From Parachlorella kessleri (Eukaryota; Chlorophyta; Trebouxiophyceae; Chlorellales; Chlorellaceae): a DNA stretch of 57,105 bases. Of this stretch, positions 1-10,100 are shown in pieces; the first letter of the stretch is position 1, and the number at the start of each line of letters is the position of its first letter. The notes beneath the pieces were generated by a model. It made no database searches, was not told the DNA's origin, and saw nothing but the letters and a program-made list of their open reading frames with translations. The position numbers were made by a program, and so were the translations under genes. The stretch lies in NCBI GenBank assembly GCA_001598975.1, contig BBXU01000205.1, positions 1 to 57,105 on the forward strand. The letters are read 5' to 3'.

Positions 1-88
1 CGATGCATAGGTTGGCTTGGGGATGCATCACCCTGGACTTCTTGATGGTTCTAGCCCTCATACAGCCCATATTGTGGCATCATTGCAG

Positions 89-2129
89 GCGCTCCGCAGC
101 CCTTGTTGACTGGCATTCAGCTGGAGGTGGCCCCCAACACCCTGGGCCTCATCTTTGGCCGCAGCGGCGCCGGCAAGACCACCCTGCTGCAGGCGGTTGC
201 CGGCCTCGCCGAGCAGAGCAGCGGCACCATCAGCTTCAGCGGCGCGCTGCCAGGAGCAGCCACACCCCCAGCAGCAGCAGCAGCAGCGGCGGCGGCGGCA
301 TCGCCCAGTGGCGCCGCCGGGAGCGCCGCCCGCGGCGGCGGCCGCGGCTCGTGGTTGCTGGGGTGGTTCCGGCGGCTTGTAGGGTGGGGCGGCGAGGCAG
401 CTCAGCCCCTTTTGGGGCTGACCGCGGACCAGCGCATGGCGGCCGCGGGGCTGGTGTTTCAGTTCCCGGAGAGGCACTTCATTGGGCGGACGCTGGGGGA
501 GGAGCTGACGGTGGGGTGGCCCACAGGCCCGCAGGTCAGCCACGCTTAAAGCCAAGCTGGCTGGGCTAGGGCGGGCGAGGGCCCTGCTGCTGCTGCTGCC
601 CGAGGAGCTCCCACATTGTTGAGGGAGGTGCTTGTGGGGGTTGGTTGTGAATGGCGGCAGCAGCCCACTCAACCTGGTGCCGTCCTGGTTGGTTGGGGGG
701 AGAGGAGGGCCCCCTGTCCTGGGTCCCTGACCTGCAGCAGCGCTTGTATGTTTGAGTTACTGCTGCTCAGGTGCACCCTTGCTGCCCTTGCGGGCGGTGC
801 TGCGGGAGTGCTTCGGCGAGGCACGAACCCCTGGCAGCATGGCACCTGGCAGCAGAACCATGGAAAGGTCTATATTGCCATGGGTGCAGGCCATGGCTGA
901 GCGGCAGGCCCTGGCGAGTCGGGCCTACGAGGTGCTGGCGGTGGTGGGGCTGAGCGGGCTGTCCATCGACACGCCCCTCGCCAACCTCAGCGACGGCTAC
1001 AAGCGGTGAGCGGGGGAGTGTCCTAGGCAGCGGGCACCCTGTTGCATGCCGCGTGCATGCCGCTGCCGGTGGGTCTGTGCTTGCGTGTCTGTGTTTGGAA
1101 AGGGGGGGTGGAGGCGGTGGGTTGTTGGGAGGGTGCCTCGCATTCGTGCAGCTGACAGTGAGAGGTGGCGGTTATGCAAGGTCTGCGTAACGGCAAGCGG
1201 TCAGGGCACCCTGCGTGCGGTGGTTGCTGCACTACGTTCAACCCTCCCCCGGCACCGCCCGGCCGTCCCCTTTCCCCCTACAACTCCACGATGCCTGTCT
1301 GCCCTACCTTTCCACCCCACCCTTTGGGCATTGCCTGCATGCAGGCGGGTGGCCCTGGCGGTGCAGCTGGTGCGCCGCCCCGCGCTGCTGCTCCTGGACG
1401 AGCCGCTGGCGGGCCTGGACTGGCGGACCCGCGGCGAGCTCATCTCGCTGCTGGCGGCGCTCAAGCGCGAGTGCACCATGCTGGTGGTGTCGCACGACCT
1501 GCGGGAGCTCGCCCCTCTGGTGGGTGGGTGGGTGTGGGGGATGGGGAGAGATGGGGAGCGTGGGAGGGCTTGTTGGGCTGGGGTTGGGGGTGCCTGCAGC
1601 GCTGCGGCGTGTGCTGCATGGCCAGGTCAGCAGAGGGAAGTCAGGGAAGCCAGGCTGCTTAAGATTCTTGGGTCAGCACGGAATGGCAGAAGATGGGGGG
1701 GGGCACTGCGTTTTCACAGGGTAGGCGGGTCAGCTCACACCTGCGCAGCAGCTACCCGGGTGGGATTGCCACCGCATGTTGGTTGTCCAGGGTGGGGCAG
1801 GGTCCAACAAGGGCGGTGAAGGGTGAGCGGGGCAGAAGTAGGGTTGCCCGTTGTGGTTGCTGGCTGGCGGGAGCGGCTGGTGCGAGCAAGGCGTTGGAAG
1901 GCTAGTCACTCCATTGTGCCGCAACATTCCGGCTCGTGGGCAAAGTCTGCCGCCTGGCGTGTCAATGGGTACCGTCCCCTACACCCTAATCCCTGTGGCA
2001 CCAAGAGCCCGCATGCTGACGTGGCGGCCCCTCTCCTGCTGCGCTTTGCAGGCGGACTCTGCCTGGTGCATGCAGCCGGGCGGCAGGCTGCAAGGCTGTG
2101 ACCTCAAGGACCTGCCCGTAGAGCCTTAA
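89..2129 (+). CDS. ABCI11: Plastid-type ABC transporter ATPase (ABCI11/NAP14-like), 5' end outside window
   Basis: Nucleotide-binding subunit of a CbiO/ECF-type ABC system; the plant homologue ABCI11 (NAP14) is a chloroplast protein linked to metal homeostasis. Exons seen: 89-526 or 534, about 771-1005, 1345-1519 and 2052-2129 (stop 2127-2129). Walker A is GRSGAGKTT, the Q-loop region reads FQFPERHF, the signature is LSDGYKRR, Walker B is LLLLDEPLAGLDW and the H-loop is VVSHDLREL. The order and the FPER, GYKRR and AGLDW wording match ABCI11 specifically. The start and transit peptide lie upstream of the window. Odd points: an Ala/Gly/Pro-rich insertion of roughly 50 residues between Walker A and the Q-loop, and Asp in place of the first Gly of the signature. 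The first intron does not keep frame with the GT donor at 535; a GC donor at 527 would (exon to 526). That junction is unsure; the family call is firm. Confidence 0.85.
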
Positions 2130-2295
2130 GGCCCCGGGCTTGGCCAAGCAATGGGTCAGTAAGGATTGTGCTGCAGGGCCTTAATGGGTCCCTATGGGTT
2201 TCTATGGGGCTTGTCCTTACTTTGCCCATACCTTGGAACAAGGCGATTTGATAGACGTCGGGTTCAGAACATTCAAGGTCAATTCACTCAACCCG

Positions 2296-2300
2296 TGTAA
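2296..2300 (+). terminator. TGTAA poly(A) signal of the ABC ATPase gene
   Basis: The pentamer TGTAA, the usual chlorophyte polyadenylation signal, lies about 165 bases after the stop codon. Position and motif are seen; its use is inferred. Confidence 0.4.
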
Positions 2301-2788
2301 CAAAGCCTCCACCCATGTTGAACGAGTGAGTGAAAGGAACTGGCTGAGTCATGTGCTGAGTAAGCCAGGGATTTGTTTTGTATTCTCGGGTAACCGTGGC
2401 TGCAGTCGGTGTAAGCAGCCTCGTACTGGTATAATAGGTTTCGAGAAGGTCAAGGACCATATTCACGTATGTCATCATCGTCATCGACATAGATTAAGGT
2501 GTATACGGTGAGTCATCCACGTTGACTACCATGTCACTCTGGAATGAAGAGCACGCCCGCGGCCTTGCAGTTTTTCTTGGGAGTTCGTTGCTACTGAGCC
2601 TGCCTCTTGCCCTGAAAGTATAGGTTTGTTTGAAAACGTGACGTACTCTGGGTTGATCAACGCTGAAAATCTCAAACCCGCCACCGTGCGTAATCCGCCT
2701 GGCAAACACGAAACCTTCCCCTCCTGCCCTACTCGAGCGTCTTCTTCCTTCTCTTCCTGCTTAGGGCATAGTAGGTAGCCACCGTACT

Positions 2789-4437
2789 ATGGACGAGGCA
2801 CGTCCACCGCCCGTGAGAACCTGTAGCGGACCCCAGCCAGCTTTTAAAGTTGTGGGTTTCCAGGAGCCTTGCGAAACCTCACCGGCCAGCGTGCTGCGCT
2901 TCAGAGAGGACGACAGCCCATCCCCGAGCTCTGCCAGGCGACGCAGCCAGCTTGGAGAGACGCTACAGCACTTCAGAGTGGAACGAGAGGCAGCGCTACC
3001 ACGGCTCTCAATAAACATCAAGAAGTCGAAGTCCTTTGGCGACTTGCTGTCCAGTCGTGCAGCGGGGACCCTGCCCTTGCAGATTAGTGTGAAGCCCAGC
3101 TCCCCCCCGCAGCAGCAGGCACGCAGCCATGACTGCTCAGTGCCCTTAAGAATACCTTGCGAGTGAGTGTGGGTGCAAGTGCGCATAGGCTGTGGGTGTG
3201 GGGTATTGACGCGATCGGTACCTCCATCATGTCATCTGGCATGTGGTTTATGTGAGGCGGCGCCCCGGTCTGTAGCAAGCCATCTCACTCAACACAAATG
3301 GAACAGGAAAATACTGTCACAAAGCTGGCACCAAGCTGTCACTAAGCTGGCATACTTAACCGACCTGCGTTGGGCCTGTATGGGTGCAGCCTGCCTCGGC
3401 GCCAGACATGGACAGGGCCCCAAATAGATGAAGAGGTGGCAGCAGCGATTTCGGCAGCCTCATCCCTGGCCTCATACCGAGGGCCCTCACCGACTCACCT
3501 CCAGCGGAGCCTGAGCACCAGGGAGATGTTTGAGGCCCAGGTGAGCTGCTAGCAGCTTGGCAGCTGTGGTGCCTGGGTGCAGCGGCTGCACAAGAAAGAC
3601 TTGCTGCTGCTGCTGGACCTCTACGTTGGCCTGCTGCGTGGGCCTTGGTGACTTTGGAGTATGCCTTTTTCCAAGCTGGAAACCCCTAGGTTACAGAGTG
3701 GTGGTAGCAGTGGGGAGTGTGTTGGTGGGGGGGCCGCGGGAACGAGGGGCAGGGGGAGGGAGGGGCGCCCACCCTCTAAGAGAATGCGAACCAGCTTGCT
3801 AGGGGCCATTTATCAACTGAAGTGGTGGTCCACTAAAGTCACCTTTGCAGGCATGCGCCCTGGATTTTCCAACCCCTCTGCAAGGCGGAGTTGTGGTAAA
3901 AGGTTGGTTGGGAGCCACCTGGTGACACCAACCAACTTCTGCGCTCGCTGTGCAGGCCGACATAGTCACGGCGCAGGCGCAAGTTGCAGGGCTCCACTCT
4001 GCTCTCAAGCGGGTGAGTGTTGGACGCCGGGAGGTGTGGCCAGGACGTATCGCACAGCCCTGCCCTGGCGCCTCGAGCAGTCTCTGCTATTTGTCAGCTG
4101 ACCATGGTCTAAACGCCAGCCCAGCACTGCAGCACAATATGGGGATGTGGGGAGGCCCTGGCCTTTGTGTATCATGTGGATCGCCAGCACTGGCGGCATG
4201 TTTGATGCGGATTGCACTGGGCCTGGCCGCATCTCATCCCTCTTCCCAACCGGACCTCATTCACGCCTTGCTGCTGCCTGCCTGCCTCAGGAGCACGATG
4301 AGGTGGTGAGGCTGCGGGAGCAGCTGTCGGCGGTGACGGCTGAGCGGGACCGGCTTTTACAGGAGCTCGGGGAGGGCGCCACGCCTCGAGTCTTCGACAT
4401 GGAAGACGCATGTGCCCTGCGGGGTCCGTTCCACTGA
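2789..4437 (+). CDS. Small coiled-coil protein, unknown function
   Basis: Four exons join with consistent phases: 2789-3162, 3390-3540, 3956-4012 and 4291-4437, giving 242 residues. The N-terminal half is Ser/Pro/Arg-rich with basic patches (INIKKSKSFGDLL). The middle is helical (EEVAAAISAAS, STREMFEAQADIVTAQAQVA). The last exon carries a short heptad-like stretch (VVRLREQLSAVTAERDRLLQ) and an acidic end. There is no signal peptide or membrane segment. I do not recognise a family. The serine- and basic-rich N-terminus followed by a coiled coil would suit a scaffold or phospho-regulated adaptor, but that is only a guess. The ATG at 2789 is the first in this frame and lies shortly after a pyrimidine-rich leader. 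Confidence 0.65.
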
Positions 4438-4833
4438 CACCCTTGTCTTCTGCTGGTGACGGCCACCTGTGCTTCGAGGGTGGCTGGGCACTGGGGGCGG
4501 CTGAGCACGCCCCCGCCCACTTGTTGGCTGGCCGGCTGCATGGGATGATGAGGTGCGCCTGCAGTCGTGCGCAGCGGCTACATGGAACCGTGACAAGACC
4601 CTCTGTGCAAACTTAACTGGCAGGAGGGCGCAAAGCATGCAGGGCAGGCGCTTGCAGTCTTTTCGAGTGAGCGGGCTGCTTGCCCTAGTAGTTTTCTTGG
4701 GGGTACCCGGCTCGGCTTGCGTATCACTTTTACCCCCACCTCTGATTGTGCACAAAATAAGAGCTTGCGTAAAGGTTTCGGCGCCTGGGGTCTGGCCTCG
4801 CAATGATATGGGGCGGGCAGGGGGGCCAAAGCT

Positions 4834-4838
4834 TGTAA
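4834..4838 (+). terminator. TGTAA poly(A) signal of the small coiled-coil gene
   Basis: TGTAA about 400 bases after the stop at 4435-4437, consistent with a long chlorophyte 3' UTR. Confidence 0.4.
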
Positions 4839-5911
4839 CGCCCGGCAATGTGTCACAGCGTTGCAAGCAAATGCCTCACCCCGGGTTGTCGCCGCAGACA
4901 AGTGCTGCTCAGCCTTGGGCCCAGGCTCTGCATTGTGGTATGGCTTGTTCTGCCTCTTAAACATCATTCGTCCTCACGAAAGTATCATGTCTTACTGCGG
5001 TGCGCTTGCGTCATCGGGGACAGCTTCCTGTCTGCCCCCAATGCCTGGTGCAGCCGTTCTTGTGTTCCTTATGGCTTGTCACTTACCTGTGGACCGGACT
5101 TCCGCTTTGCTCTGCTAGCTTGGTTCTTATTGATCAGGGCTATAGAGCCCAGGTTGTGCTTGTGTAGCTTGTTGTTGCGATGGGACAGCTGGTTTTATTT
5201 GGAGTGGTAAGGCAGTTAGCTGTGTAGAACAGGGGGGTTTGTGCTTCTCACACAGTGGGGCAGGAAAGGCGTAGTTGCTGTGTACATTGAGCTGGCCTTG
5301 GTGAGCAATGTTATTTGGGGTGTTTTACTTGTCTTTATATCTGACGCAAGAGAGGTGTTGATATGTCGATGGTGGTGGGCCGCCCAGCCACATACCAGCA
5401 GGGGGGCTGCAGGTTTTGTGCAAGACTTAACGTAGCGTGGGTAGGGGAGTATGATTGGAGGCGCTTGTTTTCTCAAGGAGAGCAGGAAAGTGGACTATAT
5501 CTGATCTTGCGGAAGTGGGTGATGTTTGTGCCTTGCTTTCCTTTACACTATTCATATGGATGCCTATTAAATGGTGACTCTTCTGCATGGCAACCTGTGT
5601 TGGTACTCAAACTTACACCCCTCACAAACGGCTTGCCCTGTGCGCAACGCTTTTGCGCAAGAGTGCGCCGAGTTTGGGCTGTGTTTCAAAACCTCCGCTT
5701 GTCACTCTGATGGGAACATTGTCCCATGGCACTCCTCAAGCAGTCGGCAGGCAAAACACACGACGATGCAAGGACTTCTGGGCCAGCGTGGTGGATGGCT
5801 GTGGGGGCGGTAGTCTTTTCTAACGATGTCGTGCTGCCACCTGACCATGCTGCAGTGCGTCCCCCACAAGTGGGGCAACAAAGAGCCAAAATCTCCTACG
5901 CCCACAAGTCA

Positions 5912-5941
5912 CAATCAATCAATCAATCAATCAATCAATAA
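5912..5941. repeat. (CAAT)n microsatellite
   Basis: Six to seven consecutive tetranucleotide units of CAAT ending in AATAA. Confidence 0.9.
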
Positions 5942-6110
5942 CGTTTCCCACAGCAGCAGACAGTGCCGTAGATGCGTCGTGTCTGGCGCATAAACCTATG
6001 ACTAGGACACAAAAACATACAAATAGGGACATGTGGGAGCAGAGAGGAGGAATAAAGAGGCAATGAGGACAGTAGTTTGGGCAGTTCACAAGTCACAAGA
6101 CGCATAGCAT

Positions 6111-6172
6111 ACTTGCATCCAGCCCTGTTTGAACAGTTAACCCTTCACTCTCAAATTGCACTACCTGCCACC
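6111..6172 (+). repeat. Diverged copy of dispersed repeat family
   Basis: Contains ACTTGCATCCAGCCCTGTTT and, further on, TGCACTACCTGCCACC. The same two anchors bracket the copies near 14385, 17597, 17691, 40959, 41651 and 47025. Confidence 0.5.
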
Positions 6173-7118
6173 TGCTTACCAGCTCATAAGATCCACTTGG
6201 CAAGCACCGATTCTTATGTGGGGGCGCTGACAACTGGGCATTGCCCCTCGGGCAGGCATAGCAGGAGGTCCACAAACACAGCCAACACGCTGTCTGCCTG
6301 CGGCCCTTTGCAATCTGCTGCCAATGTCCCAAGGGCAGCAGGGCGGCTGTGGCGGCGCGAGGTGACAGGGATACCATCCAGCCAGCAGGCTGAGACAGGT
6401 TATATAGCTAATCTCTGTTGCGTATTGACAGCCTGATCAGTACTCGGTGCACTTTGCAAGCGCAGGCCATCTCCCGTCAGACCCATGCAGCATCGTACAG
6501 TTTGGCACAGCGTTTGGTTTCGCAAACCGTGTAAGCTCCGAGTTCTTTTCGTGCGTGGTACAAGGGAGGGCTCCATTGGGTTGCGGTGCTTCCTATGATT
6601 TTTCAGTCTTACCCTGGCTTAAACCACCTGGCCGGTGGTCACCGTGTATGTGAGGGGGTGAGTGGGTCGTCTTGAATACGCCACCCTGAAAAACCAATAG
6701 CCATTGCCTCTCGAGAGGGTTGCCTTCGTTCGTTCGCTCCCACCACGCCGAGCAGTACGGCAGATACTACATTGCTGTTTGATGACAGATCAGTATTCTG
6801 AACACGGTTTTTCATGCCATCAAGATCGCCCGTGGCGTAGATGATATATAAGCACACACAAGGTGAGGTGCACAACCGTGTACTGCCCAGTGTGCCTGTC
6901 TGTCTGTTTCACGTTTCCAGGAACAAGGCCTGCCTGTGTTAAACATGCTTGACTTGACATGACCTGGGCAGCCTCTGGCACTGCTGCACTGCTGTGCCCA
7001 GGAGCGAGTTGCTTAGCAGACATCCCGTCCTTGCAGGCAACCTTGATTCCCCTGGTGTCAAGCCTCGGTTCTCAGCGAGGGTGTCTCGAGTCCGGGCCTG
7101 CAGGGAGCCTAGTCGGAC

Positions 7119-10100
7119 ATGACGGACCGGGAGGGGGTCGAACCCGGAGGGCAGGGCCCAACAGAGCCCCAGCCGGCCTTTCATGAGGCAGGGATGGCTG
7201 GGGTACCGGTCTCAGTGAGCACCAGCGAGTTGCACAGGCAGGGGCAGACCGCAGGAGCACAGGAACAGCTGGAGCAGCATGGCAGCTCCGCGGCACAACC
7301 ACGACCGCTTCCCAGCCAAGCAGCACCAGGCCCGTTAGTCACTCCACCTCCGGCGCCAGCTGCACCTGCCCCACCGGAGCAGTCCAGCGCCGGGGCTGGC
7401 TCCCCGCCTGCAGCAGACAGCGGCGGTATCGCTGCCGCTGGTACCGCTGCTGCTGCTGCCGCTGGTACCGCTAGCACAGTTGAGGAGCAGGAGGATGAGG
7501 AGGCTGGTGAGCCGTCCGTGGCCACGGCTAGCTCCTCTCCGCCGGGCTCCCACGACCAGCAGCAGCAACTTGAGCGTGGCGGGCGGTCGGGCTCGGTCGC
7601 TGGCACAGGCGGTGGTGGCGCCGGCGCGGGTGGCTCAGGCGGCCCGCATGCACTCTCGCCCGCCTCCACGGCCGAGAGGCCGGCGCCTGCTCTGGCCGAC
7701 CCCTCTGCAATCCCCGTGCTGCCAGATATTGTGCGGCAGAAGGACGCTAAGCGGGACTTGCCGATGGTGTGCCACATTGAGGGCTGTGGCCTGGACCTGT
7801 GCACACAGGCAGAGTACTAGTGAGTCCGCCGGCGTGGGCGTCCGGCCTGCCTGATTGCACTGGTGCTGTCTGGCGCCGCTTCAACCAAGCTGTGCCTACG
7901 TGCTATCTCTAAGCTTCGTTTGGGAGCTGTTACAGTCATGTCTCCTTCTTTATGGAAAGGGCTCGGCCGGCCTTTCATTGCAGGCTTGCCCAGGAGATCA
8001 CCCTGTGGGGTTTGGTAGTGTGTGTTGCTTACACTGCGAAACGTTTGCTCTACATTTAGCCTGTTGCCTCGAGGCAAGGCCCTCCTTTGCTGCAGCATTT
8101 ATAGTTGAAGACACGCCAGCCGCCATGCAGTAGCATTAATTGCCTTACTTGGAGCACACCGAGAGCTCCACACCCCGTGGCCACCTGCATGGTAACGTCA
8201 TCTCATCTAGTCCTGCTGTAAGAAGTACCTAACAAAAGCGCCGCCCTTGTGTGATCCCCCGCCTGTGCAGCCAGCGGTATCGCATCTGCAAGGCCCACCT
8301 GAAGGCGCCTGCGTTGATGGTGGACGGCGTGCCGCAGAGGTTCTGCCAGCAGTGTGGGCGTTTCCACGAGCTGTCGGAGTTTGACGGCGAGAAAAGGTGT
8401 GTGGGCACTTCGCTCGATGGCAGCTGCGTTGTCCTGCGGTTGTGGCTGCCACTTGTGCCGTCGCCTCAAGGCTACACCCAAGGCATGGGGGGCTGTTGTT
8501 GTCTGCAGGGATGCAGCGTTGGCTTTGCCATTCTGCGTGCTGCTGCTGGTGCTGTTTGCGCTGCTGTGAGGGTCCCTGAGGGTTGGCGGCTTGCCTGCTT
8601 GTTAGCAGGCTTGATGGCATGGGATGGAAGCAGGACTCATCAGATTAGGGCCGGTTGTGCTGAGTCTTAACTTACAATTAACAGTCGAAGAACGCAGCAT
8701 GCTTGTATTGCTGGTGATGCCCCAGCTGCGATTGACCTGCGCAAAGGCTGCCGCCCTGCCCGACCGCTGCAGGAATTGCCGTGCACGGCTGGAGCAGCAC
8801 AACAGCCGGCGGCGCAAGGTGTTTGCGACGAGCCAGGGCATGCGGCGGGGCGGCCGCGTCGGCAAGGACAGGCCGTTCCAGGTGCCCAGCCGCTCGCTGC
8901 GCCCTGCCATCGTGGCCTGAGCTGCCCAGCTGGCCGGCCTGCCTTGTTCTGCCCTTGCTGCCCTAGCTGCGCTTGTCTTCCGCAATGCGTTGAGCAACCA
9001 CGCTGTGCTCGCCCATGCCTTAGCCCCAGTCGATCGGCCTTTACAATTTGCAACGTACCCAACTTGCCTGCCAACTCTCTCTCCATTGCACTACCTGTGC
9101 AGCCTCGCCTGTCGGGGGAACTGGAAGGGGAGGAGGGTGGCGACGACGGCGGCGGCGAGGGCGACCCATTGCTGATGGCAGATGACAGAGGGGGCCTCAT
9201 GCCAACCCAGTACAGCTTGCGGGGGCGTGGCACCAAGCTGGCAGGTGTGTGGTGCTGTCCTGTCACTGTTACATGTGTGTGCCACTCTGGTGCAGCCCTG
9301 GCAGAGTGCTCGTCACCTGCAAGAAGGTGTCTAGGTCGCATGGCTTGGTAGCTGAATGGTATTTGCTGGGTTGAAGAGGTGGGGGAGGTACCTACTCTGA
9401 TGTTTGGGTAATTGCGCCAGGGAGAAAGGTGGGCAAGTTACTGAAGGTTGTTTTGGGGGAGGTACCTTCTCTGATGTTTGGGTAGTTGCGCCAGGTAGAA
9501 AGGTGGGCAAGTTACTGAAGGTTGTTTTGTGGGCAGTCTCGTTGGCAGAGAATGCAAAAGCAGCACTTAGCCAATAGCCATTACTATCCCTTCGAAGCCG
9601 GTTCTCGCCATTCGTTATAAACAAACCTTGCAGCACTTTGCGCAGGCACGCGGCGGGACCGGTCCACGATAGAGGAGGAAGAGGTGCTGACGCTGACCCC
9701 CCAGGAGAAGGAGGCCATCCTGCTGCTGAGGCAGGCTGAGCGGCCGCTGCAGCGCCAGGTGAGGTCCCACGCAATGTTAACCGGGACATGAAAGCAGATG
9801 CACCGCCTCAAAAGCTGTGTTGTATATCTACTTATTTCCCTGAATTTTGGTGGTTCTAGGCTGTGCAGCCTTTTGTAGCTGGGGCAACAAGGAGCCTGGC
9901 TGTTTTGCGGTCCAGCTTTGCTCAATCTGGCCTCCGTACTGCATTTTCTTTTCTTGAAATGCGGATTTGAAAGCATTCACTTGAACAGCTCTTTCCGGTG
10001 TGGGGGAAGGCATAATCAACTTGGCAGCTGCGTCAGCAGTGGGTATCAATCTCAGCCCAACTTAAAACTACTCTGCCTGCGCTGGCTGGCACCGCATGCA

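Larger units (their letters stand above)
4839..7118. other. Non-coding stretch: intergenic plus probable 5' UTR/promoter of the SBP gene
   Basis: No reading frame here has plausible coding composition or joins neighbouring exons. GC is visibly lower than in exons. It holds a CAAT simple repeat (5912-5941) and a diverged copy of a dispersed repeat (6111-6172). The last few hundred bases presumably contain the promoter and leader of the SBP-domain gene; I see no clear TATA box. Confidence 0.5.

Noticed and set aside
58..672. Long antisense frame over the ABC exon
   Set aside because: Arg/Ala/Pro-rich shadow of the GC-rich sense exon; no domain, and the sense strand has clear ABC motifs.
4438..7118. 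Possible extra gene in the 2.7-kb gap
   Set aside because: Frames are short and lack coding composition, splice-linked partners or motifs.
7181..7804. Antisense frame opposite SBP exon 1
   Set aside because: Composition mirrors the sense Ala/Gln/Gly codons; no motif or splice context.
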